DNA of 64,000 nucleotides, from positions 6,200,001-6,264,000 of the forward strand of contig NZ_QUMQ01000001.1 of NCBI RefSeq assembly GCF_003387075.1. Direction: 5' to 3'. The DNA comes from Asanoa ferruginea. Its GTDB lineage: Bacteria > Actinomycetota > Actinomycetes > Mycobacteriales > Micromonosporaceae. The translations under genes were made by a program, and so were the position numbers. A model generated the notes under the pieces. That model was not told the origin of the DNA, ran no database searches, and saw nothing but the letters and a program-made list of their open reading frames with translations. Positions 1 to 8,160 of this stretch are shown piece after piece; the stretch's first letter is position 1; every line of letters starts with the position of its first letter.

Positions 1-191
1 ACCTGCGGCAGGAAGCCGATGCCGAAGGTGACCGCCGACAGCCAGGCCGAACCGGTCGCGGTGAACACGAGCACCGAGAGCGCGACGATGCGCAGCGCGT
101 CGGCCGCGATCGCGATCGACCGGCTGACGAACAGGACCCGGAAGGCGGGCACCGCGAAGACCTCGCGGTAGGTGGCGGTCTGCGTTGTCAC
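1..191 (-). CDS. MFS transporter, N-terminal fragment (runs off window)
   Basis: Reading leftward from a GTG at 191, about 63 codons stay open to the window edge. The peptide has a short polar start, then a hydrophobic helix with an SRSIAIAADALRIVAL stretch and a second helix ending in GIGFLPQ. This is typical of the first two transmembrane segments of a 12-TM MFS exporter. The rest of the gene lies outside the window, so substrate and completeness cannot be judged. It is divergent from the ArsR-like gene at 258, with only 66 bp between the starts and a 10-bp-arm inverted repeat in the gap. That arrangement suggests the pump is controlled by the neighbouring regulator (inference). No strong ribosome binding site is visible before the GTG. 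Confidence 0.7.
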   Translation of the reverse strand, partial: MTTQTATYREVFAVPAFRVLFVSRSIAIAADALRIVALSVLVFTATGSAWLSAVTFGIGFLPQ

Positions 192-227
192 CCGCTCAGG
201 CTGTGGTTCCGAGCGCTAAACTGGCCA

Positions 228-251
228 ACGTTACGGCTCTGGCCGTAACGT
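228..251. promoter_or_regulatory. Perfect inverted repeat, probable operator
   Basis: Arms ACGTTACGGC and GCCGTAACGT flank a 4-nt centre (TCTG). The repeat lies between the divergent starts of the MFS gene (191) and the ArsR-like regulator (258), ending 6 bp before the regulator's GTG. A perfect 10-bp arm in this place is best explained as the binding site of the winged-helix regulator encoded next to it. The assignment of ligand and regulator is inference. Confidence 0.6.
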
Positions 252-257
252 CGAGGC

Positions 258-1247
258 GTGCTCCGCTACCTCGTCGACCAGGCCGACCTGCTGCACAGCC
301 GGTTCGCGCTGTCGCCGAGCTTCGAGCTGGAGAACCTGCTCCGGGTGCTCGACCGCACCGAGGGGCACCCGCCGCGGCCGGACGGCCCGGTGGCGCGGCT
401 GCGACCCGCGTTCGACCGGCTGCGCCGCACCGACCCGGCGATGCGCGCGCTGCTCGCCCTGCACTACCCGCACGGTGGCGCCGGCTTCGTCGCGCCGCCG
501 CCGACCCGGGCCGCGTTGCAGACCATCGACGACGACCTGGCAGCGGTACGCGCGGTCCCGCTCGCGGTGGCCCGGGCCGAGATCGCCGTCAGCCTGGCCG
601 CCCGCCCCGCCGAGGACCCGGACGCCCGCGAGATCCTGGCCTCGTCGGACGTCACCGACCTGCTCGCCGATGGTCTGCGCCGGGCCTGGGACGCCCTGCT
701 GGCCGCCGACTGGCTGCAACTGCGGGCGATCTGCGAGCGCGACATCGTCTACCGCTCCGGCCAACTGGCAAGGCACGGCTGGGCGGCGGCCCTCGACGGC
801 CTGCACTCCCGGGTCCGCTGGCGCGCCGGGGGCATCGAGGTGACCCGGATGGCCGACCGCGAGGTCACCGTTGGGGGTGGCGGCATGACGTTCATCCCGT
901 CGGTGTTCATCTGGCCGGGGATCGCCGCGCACACCGACGACCCGTGGGACCGCTGCGTCATCTACCCGGCCCGCGGCATCGGCGACTGGTGGGGCGCACC
1001 CGCGGCGCCGCCGTCGACCGCGCTGGAGGAACTGATCGGCCGCACCCGGGCCCGCATCCTGGTCGCGCTGCGCGAACCGGCGAGCACCACCCAACTCGCC
1101 CGCGCGCTGGCCGTCCCGGTCGGCTCGGCCGGCGACCACCTGCGCGCGCTGCGCCGCGCCGGCCTGCTCGACGCGGCCCGGTCGGGTCGCTCGGTGCTCT
1201 ACCACCGCACGCCCCTGGGCGATCTTCTCGTCGGTGCCGGGGGATGA
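258..1247 (+). CDS. ArsR-like winged-helix regulator with DUF5937-type N-terminal domain
   Basis: 329 residues. The first ~230 residues resemble the DUF5937 domain found ahead of ArsR-type helix-turn-helix segments in actinomycetes (SPSFELENLLRVL near the start, WRAGGIEV and GMTFIPSVFIWPG in the middle). Residues ~275-320 form the winged helix: LARALAVPVGSAGDHLRALR followed by LLDAARSGRSVLYHRT. It starts with GTG immediately after the inverted repeat at 228-251, so autoregulation and repression of the divergent MFS gene are likely. Its stop is 7 nt before the next ATG, so the DUF1330 gene is probably cotranscribed. The inducer is unknown. A cytoplasmic DNA-binding role is well supported; the specific target is inference. 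Confidence 0.8.
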   Translation: MLRYLVDQADLLHSRFALSPSFELENLLRVLDRTEGHPPRPDGPVARLRPAFDRLRRTDPAMRALLALHYPHGGAGFVAPPPTRAALQTIDDDLAAVRAVPLAVARAEIAVSLAARPAEDPDAREILASSDVTDLLADGLRRAWDALLAADWLQLRAICERDIVYRSGQLARHGWAAALDGLHSRVRWRAGGIEVTRMADREVTVGGGGMTFIPSVFIWPGIAAHTDDPWDRCVIYPARGIGDWWGAPAAPPSTALEELIGRTRARILVALREPASTTQLARALAVPVGSAGDHLRALRRAGLLDAARSGRSVLYHRTPLGDLLVGAGG

Positions 1248-1254
1248 TGCCGGG

Positions 1255-1596
1255 ATGACCGCCTACGCAATCGCCCACCTGAAGAACACGGCCGCGAACG
1301 CCGACGTCGTCGACTACATCGCCCGCATCCAGGGCACGATGGACCCGTTCCAGGGACGCTTCCTCGCGCACGGCCCGAAGGTGGAGGTCATCGAGGGGGA
1401 GTGGCCGGGCACGGTGGTGCTGCTCGAGTTTCCGGACGCCGACGCGGCCCGCGCCTGGTATGCCTCGCCCGAATACCAGGAGATCCTGCCGTTGCGGCTG
1501 CGGCACATCGACGGCGACATCATCCTCTTCGACGGCGTGCCGCCGGGCTACGACGCGACGATCACGGCCGAGCGGATGCGCGCCAACCTAGGCTGA
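1255..1596 (+). CDS. DUF1330 family protein
   Basis: 113 residues. The ATG at 1255 is preferred over an upstream in-frame ATG at 1234, which would overlap the previous gene. The sequence has the DUF1330 pattern: YAIAHLKN at the start, FLAHGPKVEVIEGEWPGTVVLLEFPD in the middle and ARAWYASPEYQEILPLR, a compact alpha/beta dimeric ferredoxin-like fold. No catalytic role is established for the family. It follows the ArsR-like gene by 7 nt, and its 3' end overlaps the convergent KDG kinase gene by 9 bp. Function stays open; a small-molecule binding or stress role would be guesswork. Confidence 0.8.
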   Translation: MTAYAIAHLKNTAANADVVDYIARIQGTMDPFQGRFLAHGPKVEVIEGEWPGTVVLLEFPDADAARAWYASPEYQEILPLRLRHIDGDIILFDGVPPGYDATITAERMRANLG

Positions 1597-2511
1597 CGCC
1601 ACGAGTTCCCGGGCCCGCGCCCAGTCCGGCAGCCCTTCGGTGTCGCCCGGTGTCGCCACCACGCCCGCGGCGAACTGGCTGCCCAGCCACGCGGCGCCGC
1701 GGGTGTCGATGCCGGCCAGCCGGGCCGCCAGGTAGCCGCCCGCGAACGCGTCGCCCGCGCCGACCGGGTCGACCACCCGCACCGCGGCTGTGGGCAGGTG
1801 GGCCGGGCCGTCGCCGGTCGCGTAGTAGCAGCCGTCGGCGCCGGCCTTGAGCACCACTTCGCCGACGCCGGCCGCGTGGGCCCGGGCGAACACCTCGGCG
1901 GGCTCGTCGGTGCCGAACAGCGCCGGCGCCTCGTCTCGACCCAACACCAGATAGCCGGTGTACGGCAGCAGCGCGATCAGCGTCTCGCCGACCGGCCGCA
2001 GCCCGGGCCGCAGGTTGGGGTCGAGCGCGACCGCGACACCCCGGGCGTGCGCCTCCCGGGCCAACCGCACCACCGCGCGCTCCGGGCCGGCACCGAGCGC
2101 CGCGGTCAGACCCGACACGGCGACCAGCCGGGGCGCGACGGCCAGCGCCCGGTCGGCGTCGGCTTCGTCCATCGTGGACGCCGCCGAGCCGGCCCGGTAG
2201 TAGTGCACCCGGCGCGCGCCGTCGGGTCGGATGTCCTTGAAGAACACTCCGGTCGGGAACGCCGGGTCGGTGGCGACCAGGTCGGTGTCGACGCCCAGGG
2301 CGGCCGCGGCGGCGCGCACCCGGCCGCCGAACGGGTCGGCGCCGACCTTGCTGCAGAACGCCGCCCGGGCACCGGCGCGGGCCGCGGCGGCCAGCAGGTT
2401 GAGCTCGGCGCCGGCAACGTGCACCGAGGCGGTGGTGCAGGTGTCGAGCGGTTCGCCATCGGTGGGCTGGAAGAGCACCATCGCTTCACCGAGGCCGACG
2501 ATGTCGGTCAC
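1588..2511 (-). CDS. PfkB-family sugar kinase, probable 2-dehydro-3-deoxygluconokinase
   Basis: 307 residues from a GTG at 2511 (VTDIVGLGEAMVLF). The N-terminal PfkB signature is seen in AGAELNLLAAAARAGA and KVGADPFGGRV; the C-terminal signature DPVGAGDAFAGGYLA carries the catalytic Asp and the anion-hole glycines. The product is expected to phosphorylate 2-keto-3-deoxygluconate to KDPG in the cytoplasm. The gene is divergent from a KDPG aldolase 69 bp away, which uses that product, so substrate assignment rests on family resemblance plus neighbour. An in-frame upstream extension exists but would run through the aldolase. It could instead be another ribokinase-type sugar kinase. Confidence 0.82.
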   Translation of the reverse strand: MTDIVGLGEAMVLFQPTDGEPLDTCTTASVHVAGAELNLLAAAARAGARAAFCSKVGADPFGGRVRAAAAALGVDTDLVATDPAFPTGVFFKDIRPDGARRVHYYRAGSAASTMDEADADRALAVAPRLVAVSGLTAALGAGPERAVVRLAREAHARGVAVALDPNLRPGLRPVGETLIALLPYTGYLVLGRDEAPALFGTDEPAEVFARAHAAGVGEVVLKAGADGCYYATGDGPAHLPTAAVRVVDPVGAGDAFAGGYLAARLAGIDTRGAAWLGSQFAAGVVATPGDTEGLPDWARARELVASA

Positions 2512-2580
2512 GAGCGGCGGTTGACCACGTGGAGCATGCGGGTAACCTTGCCATCCCGACTGGGCGAGACCAAGGGTGAG

Positions 2581-3180
2581 ATGACCGACTTCGCGACGCT
2601 GCTGCACGGCAAGCCCCTGCTGGCGATTCTGCGCAACGTGCCGATCGAGCGGGCTGTGTCGCTCGCCGAGGCGGTCTGGGACAGCGGTCTCGGCGCCGTC
2701 GAAGTGCCGATCCAGAACCCGCAGGCCGTCGAATGCCTGCGCGCCGTGGCCGCCGCCGCGGCGGCCCGCGGCGCGGTGGTCGGCGCGGGCACGGTGGTGA
2801 CCGTGGAGCAGGTGGCGGTCGCCGCCGACGCCGGTGCGGTGTTCACCGTGGCGCCGGGCCTCGACCTCGACGTGGTCGCCGCCAGCGCGGCGGCTGGCCT
2901 GCCGCACCTGCCCGGCGTGGCCACCCCGTCGGAGGTGCACCACGCGGTGAAGGCGGGCTGCACCTGGCTCAAGGCCTTCCCGGCGGGTTCGCTCGGCGCG
3001 GGCTGGCTGCGCGAGGTGCGCGGCCCGTTCCCCGACGTGCGGTTCGTGGCGACCGGCGGGATCAGCGCGCACAACGCCCGCGACTTCCTCGACGCGGGCG
3101 CCAAAGCCCTCGGCGTGGGCGGCGCGGTGACCCGCGAAGGCGGCCTGGCCGAACTGCTGACGGTGCTGTCGGCGGCCTGA
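2581..3180 (+). CDS. eda: KDPG/KHG aldolase
   Basis: 199 residues, start ATG at 2581. Class I aldolase of the 2-dehydro-3-deoxyphosphogluconate family, cleaving KDPG to pyruvate and glyceraldehyde-3-phosphate. The Schiff-base lysine is K131 in WLKAFPAG, and the catalytic Glu is E41 in AVEVPIQNP. GVATPSEV and FVATGGIS form the substrate and phosphate loops. The usual RG after AIL is RN here (ILRNVP). It is divergent from the KDG kinase; together they make the last two steps of a semi-phosphorylative sugar-acid route. A possible promoter is TTGACC at 2521 and TAACCT at 2543, but this is weak. It ends 4 nt before a convergent membrane-protein gene. Confidence 0.9.
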   Translation: MTDFATLLHGKPLLAILRNVPIERAVSLAEAVWDSGLGAVEVPIQNPQAVECLRAVAAAAAARGAVVGAGTVVTVEQVAVAADAGAVFTVAPGLDLDVVAASAAAGLPHLPGVATPSEVHHAVKAGCTWLKAFPAGSLGAGWLREVRGPFPDVRFVATGGISAHNARDFLDAGAKALGVGGAVTREGGLAELLTVLSAA

Positions 3181-3184
3181 GCGG

Positions 3185-3820
3185 TCAGGTCCGGCGAGGG
3201 CGGCGCACCACGGGCGTGTCCGTCGGCTGCCGCCCGGCGAACATGCAGGCCACGGCGGTCAGGGTGAAGACCACGACCCAGACGAACACCGCGGCCAGAC
3301 CGTTGACGTCGTCGGGCAGGCGTGGATCGACCAGGCCCTCCGGGTCGCGGATCACCGTGACCCGGGCGCCGACCTCACCTTCGGGATTGTCGCTCGCACC
3401 GATCTCGGCGCCCGGCCACGAGCCCAGCTCGCCGGGAATGCGGGTCCCGTCCGGATCCGCCAGCGCGTAGTAGAGGTGGCGTCCCTTCTCGCTGCTGTCC
3501 CGCACCTGCGTCACGGTGGCCTCGACCCGATTCCCGCGCGCTTCGAGGACGGCGGTGTAGAAGCCCATCACGCTGGCGAACATGAGCAGCCCGGACAGGA
3601 CCCACGCCACGGACAGCAGGACCGTGCGGGGAGGCTTCGCGGGATAGGTGACGAGTACCGCCGCCACCAGGGCGAGGCACCACAGGATCGTGCCCAGCAC
3701 AGCCACCAGCCCGGCCCGGATCCACGTGGTCGCGACCAGCGCGCCGCCGAGTGCCGACACGACGGTGAACACGGCCAGGTAGGCCACACCGAGCTGATTG
3801 GTCAGCCGGAGGGCTCGCAT
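3185..3820 (-). CDS. Hypothetical four-helix membrane protein
   Basis: 211 residues from the ATG at 3820; a GTG two codons upstream (3826) is an alternative. Hydrophobic segments at about residues 9-31, 36-58, 66-90 and 172-194 give four transmembrane helices. Between helices 3 and 4 lies a soluble beta-rich region (RVEATVTQVRDSSEKGRHLYYALADPDGTRI) reminiscent of the DUF3592 type of extracytoplasmic domain. The C-terminal tail is basic (VVRRPRRT). I do not recognise a specific family with certainty. It is the downstream member of a minus-strand pair with the small membrane gene at 3862, 41 bp apart. Confidence 0.65.
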   Translation of the reverse strand: MRALRLTNQLGVAYLAVFTVVSALGGALVATTWIRAGLVAVLGTILWCLALVAAVLVTYPAKPPRTVLLSVAWVLSGLLMFASVMGFYTAVLEARGNRVEATVTQVRDSSEKGRHLYYALADPDGTRIPGELGSWPGAEIGASDNPEGEVGARVTVIRDPEGLVDPRLPDDVNGLAAVFVWVVVFTLTAVACMFAGRQPTDTPVVRRPRRT

Positions 3821-3861
3821 CGACACGAGCCGCAGTGTAGAGCGCCGAGGCAGTGCTCCGG

Positions 3862-4161
3862 CTAGGGCTGCACGTCGCTGCTGGTGCGCAGGCGCCGGCC
3901 CCAGGTCAGGTAGGCGATCGAGCCGACCGGCTGCACGAACAGCGCCGGCCACCAGAGGGCCTTCGGGCCGCGGACGAGGTGTTGCGGGCGACGCAGCAGG
4001 TCGAGCGCGGCGGCGGTCGTGCAGATCACCTCGAACGCCGCCAGGGTGACCACGCCGGCGCGGCGCGCGGTGCCGAGCCCGGCCCAGAACTCGCGCAGCC
4101 CGGCCTGCGGCGCGGGCCCGGTTTCGAACGGCACGGGCCCGGTTTCGAAGTCGTCGGCCAT
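3862..4161 (-). CDS. Small membrane protein, PLDc_N-like
   Basis: 99 residues from the ATG at 4161. Residues ~8-22 hold a duplicated ETGP motif (DFETGPVPFETGP). One hydrophobic segment covers AGVVTLAAFEVICTTAAALD, and the C-terminal part has WWPALFVQPVGSIAYLTWGRR, which matches the PLDc_N membrane module (hydrophobic helix, then P-x-G-S-IAYL-x-x-GR). Such short proteins are common in actinomycetes without known function. It shares the strand with the four-helix protein downstream, and its start faces the amidase gene across 59 bp. The family call is moderate; no activity can be inferred. Confidence 0.6.
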   Translation of the reverse strand: MADDFETGPVPFETGPAPQAGLREFWAGLGTARRAGVVTLAAFEVICTTAAALDLLRRPQHLVRGPKALWWPALFVQPVGSIAYLTWGRRLRTSSDVQP

Positions 4162-4220
4162 GCTCCGAACGTACCCCCGGACCGGCCCGGGACCGGGTCG
4201 CTCGCGTAGTTTGGTGCCCG

Positions 4221-5450
4221 ATGCCGCACACCGACCTGATCGCACCGCGGTCGCTGGCCGACCCGCTCCCGCTCACCGCCTGGCTCGACCGGATCGACGC
4301 GGTCGACCCGGTGATCCACGCCTTCGTGCCCGAGCCGGGCCGCCGCGACCGCCTGGCCAACCCGCCGGCCGGCCCCCTCTCCGGCGTCCCCGTCGGAGTC
4401 AAGGACATCTTCCGCGTCGACGGACTGCCGACCCTGGCCGGCTCCACACTGCCGCCCGAGGAGTTCGCCGGCCCGGAGGCGTCCGTGGTGACCCGGCTCC
4501 GGTCAGCGGGCGCCGTGGTCGCCGGCAAGACGGTGACCGCCGAGTTCGCCAGCGTCGCACCCGGCCCGACCGTCAACCCGCACGACCCGGCGCATACCCC
4601 GGGCGGCTCCAGCAGCGGTTCGGCGGCGGCGGTGGCGGCCGGGATGGTGCCGGTCGCGCTCGGCTCGCAGACGCTCGGCTCGGTGATCCGCCCGGCGGCG
4701 TTCTGCGGCGTGGTCGGCTTCCGCCCGACCCACGGCCGGGTTCCGATGGACGGGATGGTGCCGCACTCGCCGTCGCTGGACACGGTCGGTTGGTTCACCG
4801 CCGATGTGGCCTCCGCGGCCCGCATCGCCGCGATCATCTGTCCAACATGGACCGCAGATAAGAAGGACCGCCCGCCGGTGCTGGGTGTGCCGGCGCCGGC
4901 CTACCTCGCCCAGGCCGACACCGCCGCGCAGGCGGCTTTCCAGGAACACCTCGACACGTTGCGCCGGGCGGGTTTCGCCGTGCGAACCACCGACTTCCTG
5001 TCCGATGTGGACACCATCGGAGCGAGGATGCGGGCGATCAACCGGTTCGAGCTGGTGCGCACCCACGCGGCCTGGTTCGCGGAGTACGGCGACCGCTACC
5101 GCCCGGACACCGTGGCGGCCCTGCGGGAGGGACAGGCGGTCACGCCCGACGACTACGCCGCGGCGGTTTCCTGGCAGCAGGTGTTCCGCGCGCGCTACGC
5201 CGACACCGGCGTCGACGTCTGGGTCACTCCCGCCGCACCGGGCACCGCGCCACGTGGAATCGGCCACACCGGCCACGCCGTCATGTCGGTGCCGTTCAGC
5301 GTCGCAGGAGCGCCCGCGGTGTGCGTACCCGCAGGTCAGGACCCTCGAGGTCTGCCCTGGGGCGTGCAACTGGCCGGGGCCCGCGGTGCCGACGAACGGC
5401 TGCTCGGCTGGGCGGCGGCGATCGAAGGGGTGCTCGCACAGCCGCTATAG
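4221..5450 (+). CDS. Amidase-signature family hydrolase
   Basis: 409 residues. The catalytic Ser-Ser-Lys triad of the amidase signature family is visible: K61 in GVPVGVKDIF, the serine cluster at 130-132 in TPGGSSSGS, and the nucleophile S154 in GSQTLGSVIRPA. GSQTLGS replaces the usual GSDTGGS. The 24-residue spacing between S130 and S154 fits the family. C-terminal motifs include VSWQQVFRARYADTG and a substrate-lining segment near MSVPFSVAGAPAVCVPAG. It is expected to hydrolyse an amide, in the cytoplasm, but the substrate cannot be told from sequence. The stop codon overlaps the putative -10 box of the downstream ABC-F leader. Confidence 0.88.
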   Translation: MPHTDLIAPRSLADPLPLTAWLDRIDAVDPVIHAFVPEPGRRDRLANPPAGPLSGVPVGVKDIFRVDGLPTLAGSTLPPEEFAGPEASVVTRLRSAGAVVAGKTVTAEFASVAPGPTVNPHDPAHTPGGSSSGSAAAVAAGMVPVALGSQTLGSVIRPAAFCGVVGFRPTHGRVPMDGMVPHSPSLDTVGWFTADVASAARIAAIICPTWTADKKDRPPVLGVPAPAYLAQADTAAQAAFQEHLDTLRRAGFAVRTTDFLSDVDTIGARMRAINRFELVRTHAAWFAEYGDRYRPDTVAALREGQAVTPDDYAAAVSWQQVFRARYADTGVDVWVTPAAPGTAPRGIGHTGHAVMSVPFSVAGAPAVCVPAGQDPRGLPWGVQLAGARGADERLLGWAAAIEGVLAQPL

Positions 5451-5545
5451 TGGTCGGCGATGTGAGCCACTGACACCAACCGCGCCCGCGCCCGAGGCCT
5501 CTGCCCGGCGGGCGAAAGCTCCCATTTTTCGCCGGTGGTGTCGCC
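5446..5545 (+). promoter_or_regulatory. Structured leader before ABC-F gene, candidate attenuator
   Basis: A TATAGT box (5446-5451) would start transcription near 5458. The RNA would begin almost at an ATG followed at once by TGA (5460-5465) and a three-codon GTG-AGC-CAC-TGA frame (5462-5473). Two hairpins exclude each other: GCCCGC 5484-5489 with GCGGGC 5508-5513, and GGCGAAA 5511-5517 with TTTCGCC 5527-5533. They share 5511-5513. Upstream frames and competing hairpins are a known way of switching on resistance ABC-F genes when ribosomes stall. Function here is inference. Confidence 0.4.
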
Positions 5546-7132
5546 ATGTCCAAATCCCCCCTGCTTGCCCATGATCTCGTCCGCACGTTCGGCGGCCGCC
5601 GGGTGCTCGACGGCGTGTCGCTGACCGCCGCGCCGGGCGATCGGATCGGCCTGATCGGTGAGAACGGCACCGGCAAGTCGACCCTGCTGCGGTTGCTCGC
5701 CGGCACCGACGAGCCCGACGGCGGCAGCGTCGTCCGCCCACCCGACCTGGGCTTCCTGCACCAGGAGATGCCGTTCGACCCGGCCGCGACGATCGCCGAC
5801 GTGGTCGACGACGCGGTGCGCGAGTCGCGCGCGCTGCTCGCCGACCTCGACCGGCTCAGCGCCGCGCTGGTCGACGACCCGATCGGACCACTCGAGGAGT
5901 ACGGCGAGCTGCTCGACCGCGCCCAGGAGACCGACGCCTGGGACGCCGACCGACGCGCCGGCCTGGTGCTGGCCGGCCTGGGCCTCGGCGATCTGCCGCA
6001 CCACCGCACGCTCGCCGAGATCTCCGGCGGCCAGCGCGGCCGGCTGGCGCTGGCGGCCCTGCTGATCCGCCGGCCGGCGGCGCTGCTCCTGGACGAGCCG
6101 ACCAACCACCTCGACGACGCGGCGGCGGCGTTCCTGGAGGAGCAGCTCACCGGCATGCCCGGTGTCGTGCTGCTGGCCAGCCACGACCGGGCGTTCCTCG
6201 ACGCGGTCTGCACCGACCTGATCGACCTCGACCCCGCGGTCGACGGCCCGACCCGATACGGCGGCAACTACACCGCCTATCTGGCCGCGAAGCACGCCGA
6301 GCGGGAACGCTGGGAGCGCCGCTTCGCCGACGAGCAGGAGGAGCTCGCCGAGTTGCGCCGCTCGGTCGCGGTGACCGCGCACCAGGTCGCACACGGCCGG
6401 CCGGCCCGCGACAGCGAGAAGATGGGCTTCGGCCGCACGACGGGCCGGGTCGAGCAGCAGATCTCCCGCCGGGTCCGCAACGCCGGACGCCGCCTCGACG
6501 AGCTCGAACGCGCCCAGGTGCGCAAGCCGCCGGAGCCGCTGCGGTTCCGCGCGCCGGCGCTGGCCACGGCCGGGGCCGAGGGCCTGCTGGTCGCGGCCCG
6601 CGACCTGGTGGTGCCGGGCCGGCTGCGGCTGGACCGGCTCGACCTCTCGGCCACCGACCGGCTGCTGGTCACCGGTGCCAACGGCAGCGGCAAGTCGACC
6701 CTGCTGGCGGTGCTGGCCGGCGCGCTGGCCGCGGAGGGCGAGGTGCGGCGCCGGCGCGGCCTGCGGGTGGGCCTGCTCACCCAGGACAGCGTCTTCGACC
6801 GGCCCGACCGCACCGCGCGGGAGGTTTATGCGGACGTGTCAGGTCCGGATGCCGTACCCCTGCGGTCGCTGGGTTTGATCGGTCCCCGCGACGCCGCGCG
6901 CCCGGTGGGCGAGCTCTCCGTCGGCCAGCGCCGCCGACTGGCGCTTGCGATCCTCCTCGCCGACCCGCCCGAGTTGCTGTTGCTCGACGAGCCGACGAAC
7001 CACCTCTCGCCGCGCCTGGCCGACGAGCTGGAGGAGGCCCTCGGCAAGGGCCCGGGCGCGATCGTGGTGGCCAGCCACGACCGCTGGCTGCGGGACCGCT
7101 GGCCCGGGCGTCAGCTGGACCTTCTACATTGA
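5546..7132 (+). CDS. ABC-F ATPase, antibiotic-resistance type
   Basis: 528 residues with two ABC cassettes and no membrane segments. Cassette 1: Walker A GENGTGKST (38-46), signature ISGGQRGRLALA, Walker B ALLLDEPTNHLDD. Cassette 2: Walker A GANGSGKST (377-385), signature LSVGQRRRLALA, Walker B LLLLDEPTNHLS. The linker is rich in charged residues and has the EKMGFGRTTGRVEQQ stretch, followed by RRLDELE. This organisation and length match the actinomycete resistance ABC-F proteins (TlrC/OleB-like) that bind the ribosomal E site and dislodge macrolides, lincosamides or similar drugs. Whether it protects against a drug or acts as a housekeeping ribosome factor is not proven. The leader described above supports drug-induced expression. 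The aldo/keto reductase follows by 5 nt. Confidence 0.88.
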   Translation: MSKSPLLAHDLVRTFGGRRVLDGVSLTAAPGDRIGLIGENGTGKSTLLRLLAGTDEPDGGSVVRPPDLGFLHQEMPFDPAATIADVVDDAVRESRALLADLDRLSAALVDDPIGPLEEYGELLDRAQETDAWDADRRAGLVLAGLGLGDLPHHRTLAEISGGQRGRLALAALLIRRPAALLLDEPTNHLDDAAAAFLEEQLTGMPGVVLLASHDRAFLDAVCTDLIDLDPAVDGPTRYGGNYTAYLAAKHAERERWERRFADEQEELAELRRSVAVTAHQVAHGRPARDSEKMGFGRTTGRVEQQISRRVRNAGRRLDELERAQVRKPPEPLRFRAPALATAGAEGLLVAARDLVVPGRLRLDRLDLSATDRLLVTGANGSGKSTLLAVLAGALAAEGEVRRRRGLRVGLLTQDSVFDRPDRTAREVYADVSGPDAVPLRSLGLIGPRDAARPVGELSVGQRRRLALAILLADPPELLLLDEPTNHLSPRLADELEEALGKGPGAIVVASHDRWLRDRWPGRQLDLLH

Positions 7133-7137
7133 TCCAG

Positions 7138-8160
7138 ATGGAGCATCGTGCGCTGGGCCGGTCCGGCCTGTGGGTCAGCGAGATCATCTACGGCAACTGG
7201 CTGACCCACGGGGAGAGCGTCGACCGGGCCGCGGCGACGGCCTGTGTGCGGGCCGCCCTCGACGCGGGCATCACCACCTTCGACACCGCCGACGTGTATG
7301 CGCAGGGCGAGGCCGAGGTCGTGCTCGGCGAAGCGCTGCGTGGCGTCCGGCGGGAGTCGCTGGAGCTCGCCACCAAGGTCTGCCTGCCCACCGGCACCGG
7401 CCCCAACGACCGCGGCCTGTCCCGCAAGCACGTGCTGGAGTCGTGCCACGCGTCGCTGCGCCGGCTCGGCACCGACTACGTCGACCTCTACCAGGCTCAT
7501 CGCTTCGACCAGCGGACGCCGCTGGAGGAGACCCTGGTCGCGTTCGACGACCTGGTCCGCCAGGGCAAGGTTCGCTACATCGGCGTCTCGGAGTGGACGG
7601 CGGCGCAGATCTCCGAGGCGCTCACGCTCGCCGACGAGCTGGGCCCGACTCGCCGGATCGTGGCCAACCAGCCGCAATACAACATGCTCTGGCGGGTCAT
7701 CGAGCCGGAAGTGCTGCCGCTGTGCCGGCGCGAGGGCATCGCCCAGATCGTCTTCCAGCCGCTGGCCCAGGGCGTACTCACCGGAAAGTATCTGCCTGGT
7801 TCTGCCCCGCCGGCCGGCTCCCGAGCGGCCGGGGCGGGGCGCGCGCCCCGTTTCATCGGCCGCGTCCTTGGCGACGCGGTGCTCGACCGGGTGCAGCGGC
7901 TGCGCCCGCTGGCCGACCAGGCCGGGCTGACGATGGCCCAGCTCGCGATCGCCTGGACCTTGCGGACCGACGGCATCAGCGGCGCGATCATCGGCGCCAC
8001 CCGTCCGGAGCAGGTCACCGAGAACGCTTCGGCGGCCGGCGTACACCTGACGCCCGAGATCCTGGCCGCGATTGACCAGACCCTCGGCGACCTGGTTGAC
8101 ACCGACCCGACGAAGACGGCCGACATGTTCGCCGTGAAGCCCGAATGGGCAGCGGCCTGA
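7138..8160 (+). CDS. Aldo/keto reductase
   Basis: 340 residues; the ATG at 7138 is preferred to a non-ATG in-frame start at 7129. A TIM-barrel NADPH-dependent oxidoreductase. The catalytic tetrad is seen as D49 and Y54 (TTFDTADVY), the Lys in LATKVCLP and the His in YQAHRFD. Cofactor-binding elements include GVSEWTAAQI, FQPLAQGVLTGKY and the late IIGATRPEQV motif. The length and the voltage-gated-channel beta-like pattern (NQPQYNMLWR) place it near AKR families acting on aldehydes. The substrate is unknown. The 3' end overlaps the CRP-like gene by 16 bp, so the two are coupled, with the SRPBCC gene as third member. Confidence 0.88.
   Translation: MEHRALGRSGLWVSEIIYGNWLTHGESVDRAAATACVRAALDAGITTFDTADVYAQGEAEVVLGEALRGVRRESLELATKVCLPTGTGPNDRGLSRKHVLESCHASLRRLGTDYVDLYQAHRFDQRTPLEETLVAFDDLVRQGKVRYIGVSEWTAAQISEALTLADELGPTRRIVANQPQYNMLWRVIEPEVLPLCRREGIAQIVFQPLAQGVLTGKYLPGSAPPAGSRAAGAGRAPRFIGRVLGDAVLDRVQRLRPLADQAGLTMAQLAIAWTLRTDGISGAIIGATRPEQVTENASAAGVHLTPEILAAIDQTLGDLVDTDPTKTADMFAVKPEWAAA

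Noticed and set aside
1588-3072. 494-residue form of the sugar kinase with an upstream extension
   Set aside because: The extension runs antisense through the aldolase gene; the kinase family begins at the GTG at 2511.
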